DNA of 64,000 nucleotides from Ailurus styani (taxonomy: Eukaryota > Chordata > Mammalia > Carnivora > Ailuridae): assembly GCA_002007465.1 (NCBI GenBank), contig LNAC01000336.1, positions 260,447-324,446 on the forward strand, in the 5' to 3' direction. The position numbers and the translations under genes are program-made. Position 1 is the first letter of the stretch; every line of letters begins with the position of its first letter. Positions 44,050 through 54,515 of the stretch are shown piece after piece. The notes beneath the pieces were generated by a model, which was not told the origin of the DNA, made no database searches, and was given only the letters and a program-made list of their open reading frames with translations.

Positions 44050-44185
44050 GAACAATAAGCAGCTCTGAGCTGTTCGGTATGGTAGTCATTGACCAGATAT
44101 GGCTATAGAACACTTGAAATGTAGATAGTGCAGCTGAAGAAATAATTTTTTTTAATTTTAATTAAAATTTTAAGCTGATACTTCA
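44050..44185 (+). mobile_element. MER5A-like hAT-Charlie fragment, sense
   Basis: 'agctgttcggtatggtagtc' with 'gatatggctatagaacactt', then 'gaaatgtagatagtgcagct' and 'ttaattttaattaaaatttt' match the middle of MER5A. The outer inverted repeats are lost. Confidence 0.75.
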
Positions 44186-45540
44186 TTTATTGAAAGAAAA
44201 ATAAAAGTATGTTGGGCATAATTTGGATATGGGAATGAGAGGAAAAGATAAATTAGAAGAGAAGGAAATTTCATTTTCTCATCCTGCTTGCATTGTGGTC
44301 AAGTCACACCACTGTGTTGTCACATTACTGACCTTACTTCATATAAAAAGGAGTGAGGCGGTAGGTAGGCTGATCCACTTTGCTCTCCTGGGCACTAGGA
44401 GACCACAGGGGGATCCGGAAGAAAAGCTAGAGAAGGACCAATCCCTTAACCTCCCAGTCAGCTGCTTCACTTGTTCCCTTGCCTGGGACTTCTACACATT
44501 GGTCTTAGCTTTGCCACTTGCAGCCAGGAAGAACAGTGCAAGTTCCCTTTCAGAAGGTGACCTGTTGGACCCTGAGAAAGTTCCTTTAGTTGAAACTGAG
44601 AGTTTGATGGGCTTACTGAAAATTGTATCCTCCCTTTACTGCCTACCAGGAAACAAAGGGTCTTGTATTTAACTTCTTATAGGTAATTGACCAGAAAGGA
44701 AGAATTTAGTTTTTTCTGGAAGCATTTGTGTTAGATAAAATTGAAACATCTTATTAAAATACATTGACCTTTGGTAGCTAGAGGCTGGAGTGCTAAAAAT
44801 ATTATTAATAAAATGAATCACATTCCACAACAGGATTGGGGCAGTTAAAATATTGAGAGAAATGCCAACTGTTTAAATGTAGAGAACTTGTGGGCTTTTT
44901 TTCCCCCTCCTCTCAAAAGGTTTTATTGTTCTCTGGAAACAAATTGGCCCCAAGCCCAGAGCCTGATAACTATCTTTTCAAACTGACACCATGCTAGAAA
45001 TTTATCATTCTTTTTTTGTTCAGGCAAGGAACTACCTAACCCTAGGAGTTATGGGTGCAAAATGCTCTTCCGGAAGGATTGTATTCTTGTAGTTGACAAG
45101 GAGTAAAGATTAGAAAGAGGTTGGGTTGGGTGTCTCTTTGGCCATTGCATGCCATTACTCTTCACGTTCTTGCAAAGTAACCTAGCATGTATCATACTCA
45201 TATCTCCTTCTCTCTCTCTCTCCATCAAACTTAGAAAGGGTCAGAAATCACATTTTGTTAATAGATTGATTCATATGACATCAAAATGCTGATGATTTTC
45301 TTAGACTCATAAAAACTAGGATGTGGGCTGGGATTAGAGCAATGGTGGGTCTGTAGCAGATGTTTTCTTCATTGCATCCCTGTTCAGGGGCTATTCAGCT
45401 ACTCTTGAACAACCTCCCAGAGACAGCAGATGAGTCTTCAGAGAGATCCAGCTCAGCTATGTGCTGCCTCCCTGCAGCTCTTACTCTTAGTCTTTGCTGT
45501 ATCCTTTTTAGCCAAGTGGAACCGCTTGAATCTGTCTTCC
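44186..45540. other. Unassigned DNA with a 149-codon plus frame
   Basis: The open frame at 44223-44672 is the longest in the window. It shows no recognised domain, has an unremarkable start ('tttggatatggg'), and no clear exon boundaries. It may be chance. The rest of the stretch has no recognised repeat. Confidence 0.4.
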
Positions 45541-45544
45541 TCAT

Positions 45545-45765
45545 GGTGGTCTTTTGCACACTACAGAAGTTACTTTATCTCTCCTTCCATTCTCTCTTCT
45601 GGAAAATGCAGATTAATAATAGTATCTCTAGGGTCATAACTACCACTATTTGTAGTAATAGTAGGTGGTTAAAACTATTGCTAAATGAGATGAGGCATAC
45701 AAAGTGTCTAATACAGTGGCTAGCACAGGTTAGCATTCAATGAATATTGGCTATTTGTACTGTTA
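45545..45765 (+). repeat. MIR SINE, sense
   Basis: 'agaagttactttatctctcc' with 'tctcttctggaaaatgcaga', then 'taaatgagatgaggcataca' and 'ctaatacagtggctagcaca' follow MIR order, ending 'attcaatgaatattggc'. Confidence 0.78.
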
Positions 45766-47741
45766 TTTGTAGACAATACCATGGTTTAGTTAAGTCTTCT
45801 ATTTAGTATAAATATTTTTAACACCTTATCTCTGGATGGATTCCATGGAGTGTAAGAATTCCCTTTAACACAGCAGCTAGACCTGAACACACCATCTTGA
45901 TTGGGGACTGAATGACAACACTGTGTGGAATGTTTCTGGGAGTGCCCTCCTGGGTGTTATGATTTTAGCAAACTGCTTCTACCAACTTTATGTTTTCCAA
46001 AAGCCACTAAACTTTACGAAGTTCTTTGTGCTTGAAACTCCTAAACCTTCTTCATATGACCTTCACATGATACAGTTTTTAATTTGTGCCTGTGCTTGGT
46101 CTTATAACTTAAAAAGTTTTAGCATTTATTCCTAATAAAATTTATATTGTTTGATTTCCTTTTGACCTGTCATAAACAGATTCTGTGTTTCAAATAAGTA
46201 TTTATCTTTGATAGTATCCAAAAAAAAAGTCAAATAGGCATGCTATTTATTTTAATCATGTATTTTAAGTGATTTTCAATATAAAAAAAATCTAAAAAGG
46301 GTTTGGATTGCTCTTAAACTGTACCATCAATGACCTGTCATTCCTGAGTTAATGTCAGGATCTGTTCAACTATCCAGAGATCTAATGCTTCATTATTGGC
46401 AATATTCATGTGAAAGCAATATGAAGTGTAACAAATAGACCTAAATTTTGCAGCTTTGGTCAATCAGTACTGGGAGCTGAGGAAGAAGTAGGAATCTAAA
46501 ACAAATAACTGAGGTGTTTTAGGAGGGGCCCAACCCTGCATATCAGGGTTCGAAACTTTCCGGGTAAGGTGATTGGCCCAACGTTAGAAATTAAGATCAC
46601 TCAGATGTGGGTACCAATTTGTTTCAGACGTTTTAATTTCTACCATAGGGAAGTTTGCTTTATCTTTACATCTACTTTATATTATCTTTTAGCAGACAAA
46701 TGTCTATTGGCACTCTAGTCTCAAGGCTGTCAATTCAGCACTTAAAATGATTTGCCTTTTTCTTTTCTTTTAAAAAAATATCACTGGGAACAAAGGAAGC
46801 AATCAATTTCACATCAGTGAAAGAGCTAAGGTTTCACCTTCTAGTTGGATTATTCCTGCACATCATTTCTGAAAAGGTAATTGGAAAATTGTGCACTTAG
46901 GTGGTTAAAGACTTGTTCAACCAAAAAGTAATATTTAATACTCTGTCTGCTAGGCAAAGCATTTGCTAGGAATTCAGAGAAAATCTGTCATTGACCATAG
47001 GGATTTAGAAGAAATGGCTTCTGAAGGACTGGTAGAGAAGATAAGTCTGGTCTAGGTCATGGATCTTCTTACTGGATGCGTGGTATCTTCTATAATGAAA
47101 TTTCATCAATTTCTGTAATAGAAATGAAAGCATTGTGGTTTTAAGGGTAAAATTTTTCTGATCCCTCCCTATTATAAGCAATCAAACTGTATAGAGATAT
47201 TACTCTTACTTCTACACTCACACAGCTCCTCCTCTTGTATGGGTGAATTTTGTAATACTTTATTTCAACGAAGTACTCATTGTTTAAAAATCCCTTAAAA
47301 AAACAAATGAAATTAAGTTGACTTGCAAAACATTTTTTATTATCTAATGTATCCCCTTTCCTGGTATAAATGTAATAAGATATGAAAGAAGTATAAAATG
47401 ATGTTCGATTCTCAAGATAGAAAACTTTTGTCACTGAGATACTGCGTTGACTGTCTTGGCCCAGTAAACAGTGGCACCCAGAAATTTGGAAGACTCAGCA
47501 ATTCTTGACATTCCACTGCTAGAATTTACTCCCCTCGGAAGCATTATTGAAATACATAGATTTTATTGAGCAGATGGTAGGAGAAATAGAAGAGCCGTTT
47601 TGCCTACCATGCCCCTAAGCACAGTCCATAACTAAAATTTGTTGATATATCTCTTCTCTCCAGTTGTCCCCTCTCTCAAGCCACCAGCCTTTTGTCACCT
47701 CTTTTCTTTCTCCCCTTAAAACACTTAATCACCAATGGATT
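45766..47741. other. Unassigned AT-rich DNA
   Basis: About 2 kb with no recognised young element and no supported gene. The 97-codon minus frame at 47141-47434 is AT-rich and unsupported. Confidence 0.5.
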
Positions 47742-48217
47742 TCACCCCACTATCAATAATGGGTAGATCATCCAGACGGAGGATCAATAAGGAAGCAGCA
47801 GCTTTGAACAACACTATAGAACAAATGAACCGAATAGACATATAGAGAGCATTCTATCTGACAGCAGCAGAATACACATTCTCAAGTGCACATGGAACAT
47901 CTTCTAAGACAGATATGTTAGTTCACAAAATAAGCCTTAGCAAATCCAAGAAGATTGAAATCATACCAAGTATCCTCTCTGACCACAATGATATGAAGCT
48001 AGAAATGAATAATGAAGAAAACTGGAAAACTCACAAATATATGGAAATTAAACAATGCTTTCTTGAACAACCACTGAACCAAGAAGAAATTTAAGATAAA
48101 AACAATCTTGAAATAAATAAAAATGGAAATGCAGTATAGCAAAACATGAGATGTAGCAAAAAAATATTAACAGGGAAGTTTGCAACAATAAATGTCTCCA
48201 TTAAGAAACAAGAAATA
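47742..48217 (+). mobile_element. Old L1 ORF2 endonuclease-region fragment, sense
   Basis: 'accccactatcaataatggg' with 'tagatcatccagacgg', then 'tctcaagtgcacatggaaca', 'cctctctgaccacaatgata' and 'aaataaatgtctcc'-type sequence follow L1 ORF2 order past the endonuclease. Stops throughout. The SINE starts at its right edge. Confidence 0.82.
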
Positions 48218-48420
48218 GGGTTGCCTGGGTGGCTCAGTGGGTTAAAGCCTCTGCCTTCGGCTCAGGTCATGATCCCAGGGTCCTGGGATCGAGTCCCACA
48301 TCCAGCTCCCTGCTCGGCGGAGAGCCTGCTTCTCCCTCTCCCTCTGCCTGCCACTCTGCCTACTTGTGCTCTCTATTTCTCTGTCAACTAAATAAATAAA
48401 ATCTTTAAAAAAATTAAAAA
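48218..48420 (+). repeat. Carnivore SINE, sense
   Basis: Head 'gggttgcctgggtggctcag', body 'gcctgcttctccctctccct' of the mixed type, tail 'aactaaataaataaaatctt'. No clear target duplication. Confidence 0.95.
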
Positions 48421-48763
48421 AATAAAAAATAAAACCCTTAGGTTTTACTTAATAGGACTTAAGTACTATTTATGTTCTGATAATATATTATTGGGGAACT
48501 TTGATAAATCACTTCCCAACTTTGGGTTTCATACTTACTATACAGCGTGATGGGGTAAAAAGATCATGGTTGGAAAGGCATTCTGAAAGACAGCATTAGT
48601 ACAGGGCATTATTCTTTATCACAGGAATTGTCATGGTCAATTTAGCTGTAGGAATCATATGAAAACACTTTTAACTAAAATAACTTTTGAGTATTTATCA
48701 ATAAATGAAATTTTTGAGTAGAAAAGGATCACAGGTATTATTCTGTCAGTATCCCAGAGAAAT
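48421..48763. other. Unassigned DNA
   Basis: No recognised element. Confidence 0.5.
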
Positions 48764-48771
48764 AGTTTCCA

Positions 48772-49376
48772 TAACCCTCCTACACTGTTGGTGGGAATGC
48801 AAATTGGTGCAGCCACTTTGGAAAACAGTTTCAAGATTCCTCAAAAAATTAAAAATAGAGCTACCCTATGATCCTGCAATTGCACTACTGGGTATTTACC
48901 CCAAAGATACGGATGTAGTGAAAAGAAGGGCCATGTGTACCCCAGTGTTCATAGCAGCAGTGTCCACAAGAGCCAACCTGTGGAAAGAGCCGAGATGCCC
49001 TTCAACAGATGAATGGATAAAGAAGATGTGGTCCATATATACAGTGGAGTATTACTCAGCCAGCAGAAAGGATGACTACCCAACTTTTGTATCAACATGG
49101 ATGGGTCTGGAGGAGATTACGCTGAGTTAAATCAAGCAGAGAAAGTCAATTATATGGTTTCACTTACTTGTGGAACATAAGTAATAAAATGGAAGACTTT
49201 AGGAGAAGGAAAGGAAAAGTGAATTGGGGTAGATCGGAGGGGGAGACAAACCATGAGAGATTGTGGACTCAGAAACCAACTGAGGGTTGTGGTGGATATT
49301 AAGGAGGGCACATTTTGCATGGAGCACTGGGTATGGTGCATAAACAATGAATCTTGGATCACTGAAAAAAAAAAAA
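48772..49376 (+). mobile_element. Young carnivore L1 3' end, sense, 5'-truncated
   Basis: 605 bases: the last part of ORF2 (open through '[12 protein letters not shown]' to a stop near 49130), the 3' UTR ('gactcagaaaccaactgagg', 'ttaaggagggcacattttgc', 'ggagcactgggtatggtgca') and an A13 tail. The short duplication agtttcca lies at 48764-48771 and 49377-49384. Its ORF2 tail differs by only a few residues from the antisense copy at 21571-22401. It has no catalytic domains. Confidence 0.95.
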
Positions 49377-49384
49377 AGTTTCCA

Positions 49385-51334
49385 CAAAGGCAAAGAGTAG
49401 TTAGTGGCAAAGGTGGAAAGAGAGTACAGACTTTTTTTTTTTTTAAGTTTAAAGCACTGCTTATTCTACCACTTCCTCAAACTTATAATAAATAATAAAA
49501 AGTGTGGCCAGATTCCTTATCTTTGATTTCTCTGCTTAGATTAATAATTATTTATGCTTTCTGAGTTGATTAATTAAATACTCTTTTTTCTTTTTTGTTA
49601 AATATATTATTAAGGTTTTGCAATTTTTATTTTCAAGACCAAGTTACTCTGTTGTTTACCTTTGTAAATTACCATTTTTTAGAGTATTAGCTTCATAAGT
49701 AAATGTTTTTGTTTTGCTTTGGAAAGGTCAAGTTTCTTCTATTTTATTTCAGTCATTTTGGGTGAAAATCTTACAAACATAGACTGCATAAGCTTTTGTT
49801 ATTTAGAAAAGATGAACCAAATTATAATTTTTCTCAGTTAATTGGTTATATACATAGAGAACCCCAAATAACTTGCAAATATTCAAGTCAATAAAATTAT
49901 TGTTATTGGTACATTTTTTAAAACAAGTCAGAAAAACAATTTATTAAAAAAAAAAGATTACATTTCGGGAAGTGAAAAATAGCAACAAAGAGTTTTGCAA
50001 AGGACTCTGGCAGAGCCCTGTTTCTATGGTCATTGTTGGAAAGGTCTGAGTCCACCTTTCTCCCTCAATGTGATGTACGGATGAAGTGACAGGCAGGCCC
50101 CGGGCAGGTAATGCAGACCTACCTAACTGCAGTGCAACATGTATCTTTTCATACCTCAACCTCAGTGATCTCATCTGAAGTCTGGTAGAAACAGTAAATT
50201 GTTCATTTTCATTACTGACTTGGATTCCATTGCCTGAACATCTAATAGTTTTTCCATTCTCCTTTTGATGGACAACTGGGCTATTCTATTCTTGTGTCTC
50301 TTGGATTAATATATAGGATTGAGATTGTGGGATCACTGATAAATATATCCTACCATGAATCTGAAGCTGCCTCATTCCCTCTGTTATGCAGAATTACAGC
50401 ATAGGATGAATGATATGTCTCTAGGTCTCTGGGGCTGCAGCTCTTTGACTGAAGTCATGAAATCATGGGTCACACATCCTAACATGTTGTTCAGAGTGGT
50501 AATTAATTAATTAGGGGCAATGCTCCAATCCATCTGTGTATCTGCATAGCTAGAAATTACTACTTACCTTTCTTAAAGACTGTAAAATTGAATCTGTATT
50601 TGTGGTGAGCTTTGAAAAATTGCCTTGCCAGGGAAGAGCTAAGTTGTATTATTATGCAGGAGACATATTTGGACTGGTGTATAAATTGTGATAATCCCAG
50701 AGTCTTTGAAAGTACCAAGGGGAATGGATAGATCTATTTTTTAATCGGTTTAGACAGCTGTCTACACAGCTGCATCCTGGCTATTCGTCTTCACCCAGTC
50801 ACATGGCTCAGGACATCTGTCTGGGCTACTTCCCACCCCTGAGAAAACTAATGAGGTCGTCAGACACACATACTAGCCAGATCTGGAGAGGCTCAGTGAA
50901 TATTGGGATGGCTGTTGGTCTGTTTTTTGGTTTTTGTTTTTTTTTTAATTTTTTTTTATTACATTGTAGGCACATGTTTTGTAAAATATCCCATCATTTT
51001 CAGAGTGGCAATTCCAGGCGCTATGACACAGGACACCTCTTTTGTTTGGAGCAAACACAATATTTGTTTCTCAGTTAATCTCAAATGCTGGCTATTGCTA
51101 CTTGAAAGACTGCATTTTTTTTTTTTTTTAACAATGAGAGCAGTTGGCTCTACCTATTTTAGAAAGGGCCTCCCCTGAGAATTGGTATGCATATGCTGAG
51201 GAAGAGCCCAGAAATGCTTCCCTAAATTTGCAACCCCAGAAAAGGAGATACGTCCATCACCACTCTGGCACCAAAATTCTGATCCTTGGAAACTGATAAA
51301 CGTTTGCTTCCTTTGTTTTCCTCCCCTGCAAAAT
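49385..51334. other. Unassigned DNA
   Basis: Nearly 2 kb without a firm repeat. 50255-50350 may be a decayed antisense L1 trace ('ttttgatggacaactgggct'). T-rich runs lie at 50930-50965 and 51115-51130. Confidence 0.5.
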
Positions 51335-51596
51335 TTTTCTCTCTCAGTCCTATTTACCACCACTGCTGGCCTTTGTTCCTCAGCTCTACCTGCCCAAATC
51401 CTCAGTTTTCATGCCCAGTCATCTCCAGGGTTAAGTCTTAGTCACTGCTCAAGTATGTTCTCATTCCCTGTTTCTACTGAGCTTCACTTTCATCTCTATT
51501 GATATTTGTGTTCTTGTCCACCTTCCTTACTACTGAAGCCAGCCGAGATAATACCTTATTTATCTTTGTGTTTGACTTGTTAGATTGCTGGTGGTT
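51335..51596 (+). repeat. L2-like LINE fragment, sense (weak)
   Basis: 'ttcatgcccagtcatctcca' with 'gtcactgctcaagtatgttc' and 'taataccttatttatctttg' resembles the L2 3' region. Confidence 0.45.
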
Positions 51597-51611
51597 AACA
51601 ATGTCCTGATA

Positions 51612-51813
51612 TGGGTGACTGGGTGGCTCAGTGGGTTAAAGCCTCTGCCTTCAGCTCAGGTCATGATCTCAGGGTCCTGGGATCGAGCCCCGCATCAGGC
51701 TTTCTGCTCAGCAGGGAGCCTGCTTCCTCCTCTCTCTCTCTGCCTGCCTCTCAGCCTACTTGTGATCTCTTTCAAATAAATAAATAAAATCTTTAAAAAA
51801 CAAACAAACAAAA
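51612..51813 (+). repeat. Carnivore SINE, sense, last one in the window
   Basis: Head 'tgggtgactgggtggctcag', standard body, tail 'caaataaataaataaaatct' with 'aacaaacaaacaaa'. The 15 bp duplication aacaatgtcctgata is perfect at 51597-51611 and 51814-51828. Just after it 'tcctgatacttg' is repeated in tandem. Confidence 0.97.
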
Positions 51814-51843
51814 AACAATGTCCTGATACTTGTCCTGATACTT

Positions 51844-52260
51844 TTATTTCATTTTTCTGGGTGACTTATGGGATAATCCACTAAATTCATTCAGTATGTC
51901 CTCTGTATGAAAACCTTGAAAATGTATATCCTGTAATTGTTGTAATATTCTTATATAGATTAGCACACTAAATAGTGCTATCTGTAAAAAATCATGATAT
52001 CACTGTTGTAAAATAATGGCAACTGAATGTAATGTGCCCCATTACACTGGACATGAATTGAAGAATCAGGGCAGGAGGGGGCTGAACTGTTGAAACCCCA
52101 GAGTATATGAGTGCAGAATAGTATATCCCTGGAAACAAGTTGTGATCAATGTAATATCTCAAAAACAAGATGTTTTTGAAGGGCTTCCCTCAGGTTTCTC
52201 TATTCATCTTTGGGTTTCTTTGGAAACATTCCTTCTGATGGGTGTTTTGATTTTGTATAG
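51844..52260. other. Unassigned DNA
   Basis: No recognised element. Confidence 0.5.
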
Positions 52261-52404
52261 GTTCCTTGGAATGGAGATGGTCTAGAAAATGAGATACGAA
52301 TATGCACTTCATGATTATAAAAACAGCTGTCGTTTCTGGAGCAGACTGACATCTCCATGGGACCGAACTACAGGATGAACTTGAAGCTGGCTAAAGGAAG
52401 TACG
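52261..52404 (+). other. Candidate noncoding or 5' UTR exon
   Basis: A 144-base segment lies between 'gtgttttgattttgtatag' (AG at 52259-52260) and the donor 'TACG|gtaagg' (GT at 52405). All frames are stopped, so it would be untranslated. It has no repeat similarity that I recognise. Splice-signal evidence only. Confidence 0.22.
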
Positions 52405-53840
52405 GTAAGGAAAGGAAGTCTTCTCTCCTTGTTGTATCCAAAAGAGGTTGGAATCCTGTTTTCTGAGTAGATGGGGAGATGGTTAACATCTTCATCTGTT
52501 GAAGGTAAGTTTACCCCACCCCCATCACAAAAAAACACAGGGATGAAATATTAATGTGAAGACAGGCAGGGGGCTAAGGAAGGAGAAAGGGAGAAGGAAG
52601 CCTTTGGCAGATAGAACTATGCACAGAGGACTCTGGGAAAAGTCTCCATGGATACCCACATTTTTTCTTTTCCTTACCATATCCCTAAGTCTTTAGAAAC
52701 TTTTGACAAATTTTCAGCCTGGTGTTTGCTCTTCTGGGTGGAATGAAGGGAGGAGCCACGCTTGGAAAGAGGTGGAAAAGGAAGCCAAAGCAACACGGAC
52801 CAGGGGTGTGGGTACAGACTGACAAGGAAGGCAGATGAGAGACCAGAGACAGATAACCACCTTGAATGGTAGTTTTCCTGGTCAGACTCCTTATTAAAAA
52901 CTGGAGATAGAGCTGCCTGCCATGAATCAGTATCAGGGATCAAAGTGTTGTTAACTAGATGTTAAACGAGGGATGGTCTCCTGAAGGCTGGAAAACTTGC
53001 AGACATTTTGTTTTATCATCATAACGGAAAGAAATAGACAAATCTCTGGGAACGGCAGCCATCCACACTTCTTCTCTTAAATGGCCAGGCCACCAACTAG
53101 AAAACCTGAGACCATCCAGGGAGGAACAAATATAATAATGTGATTGGCCGACCTGAAGAATACAGGTATCCTGCCAGTGTCGATCACCATGAGACTGACC
53201 TTGAAATAGGCTGGAGAATGGAGAGAAATGGTAGCATGCATGTAATTTCCTTTCTGATCAGTGCGGGAGAACCCTGATGAACAGCCCCTCAATGAAGAGG
53301 CCTTTGCCCTTTGTACCACTGAAACACAACATGGGGGAGGGGAGAAGCCTTTAAATACTTAGGCAGTATGGAATAAGATCATTTTCTTCCTGACTACCCT
53401 GTTTTGCATGATCGTATATATTATTTTTTCATGGTTTGACTAAAGCAGTTGGATTTGCTCATTGGGTGGGAAAATCTCTGAGAATAGACTTTCTCCTAGC
53501 TCTGACTATGGCAGTGATAGCTCATGTGTGACCTTTGGCGGGGAACTGTGGGACTTCTTGCACGGGCCCTGGCTGTGCCTGGTAGGCACAGATGCTCTCC
53601 ACTGAAAATGTTCAGATGGGCCAAAGTGAGAGGCTCTTGGCACCACACATGTTAGTGGGATGAAGGTGGAAAATTAAACTTAATTGCATCCATGTCATCC
53701 AAACTAAATGACATTTTAAAACTCTGCATATGGATTTTGTTTCCCTTTTTTATTGTTATGGTTTTCAGAGGCATCTGTGAGCACTTGTGGATGTTCAAAG
53801 TAAGATGCCATGGTGTACTTTAGTAAAGGTTTTATCTTAT
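52405..53840. other. Unassigned single-copy DNA
   Basis: No SINE, L1 or recognised gene. Minus frames of 80 to 89 codons at 52674-52943 and 53077-53319 are unsupported. Confidence 0.5.
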
Positions 53841-53844
53841 GATA

Positions 53845-54010
53845 GAGCACTGAGTTTGGAGTCAGACTGCTAGTGTTTACATCTTGGTCTTGAGTACCAT
53901 TTCTGCTGGATAAACATGTTGCTGTTGGCAAACTATCATAATTCTGAACCTCCGATTCTACACATGTAACATAAGGTAGAAATATATTGTTCTCAGAACA
54001 AACCCTGCTA
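53845..54010 (+). repeat. MIR SINE, sense
   Basis: 'tttggagtcagactgctagt' with 'acatcttggtcttgagtacc' follows MIR order. The antisense 118-codon frame (53716-54072) is a shadow across this repeat. Confidence 0.65.
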
Positions 54011-54044
54011 CTCACCTTCCTTTTGTTCAAAATACTTTCAGATC

Positions 54045-54515
54045 TTAAGGCATCTTCTTGCCTACAGGACAAGGTCTAACATCTAACATGGAGTCCTGGG
54101 AACTGATCTCCGTCCTCTTTAATGGTACTTCTCACTTTTTCTTCACACCTACCTCTCACAAAACTCCCCTCCATCCTGCTGTCTTCACTCCTTAGGTCTG
54201 CCACCATCACACCACCTTGTTTCCTGCCTGCTTTTTTCTCTTCCAGTACTCTGTGATAAAAACAAGTTTTCCCTTCCCTTAGCCTTGGCCGGATGGATAA
54301 CACTAGGTCCTTTTTGGAGTGTCACATCTTACCTCTCCCATTTAAACTCTGGTTTTGTGTGTTTGTTGAGTTTCCAAATAGAAACAAACTCTTCTCTTTT
54401 GAGTTCCTCTTGACTCAGAGTTTTTTGTGTTCCCAATATGTAACCTAGAAATTAGCACACAGAATTGCTTAATGCCTTTGTCAAATGGCTGGGTCAATGA
54501 ATGGTGAGTGAGAAA
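54045..54515 (+). repeat. L2 LINE 3' region, sense (probable)
   Basis: 'aggacaaggtctaacatcta' with 'ctgatctccgtcctctttaa', then 'ccaccatcacaccaccttgt' and 'aattgcttaatgcctttgtc' match L2 order loosely. Confidence 0.55.

Noticed and set aside
45360..45743. 127-codon plus frame
   Set aside because: Its second half is translated from a sense MIR. No start or splice context supports it.
4406..51813. The regularly recurring near-identical 190-base units as a CRISPR-like or designed repeat array
   Set aside because: They are dispersed carnivore SINEs with individual target duplications, variable spacing and both orientations, not an array.
53716..54072. 118-codon minus frame with mixed composition
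   Set aside because: It runs antisense across a MIR and has no splice signals at its ends. Chance is the simpler reading.
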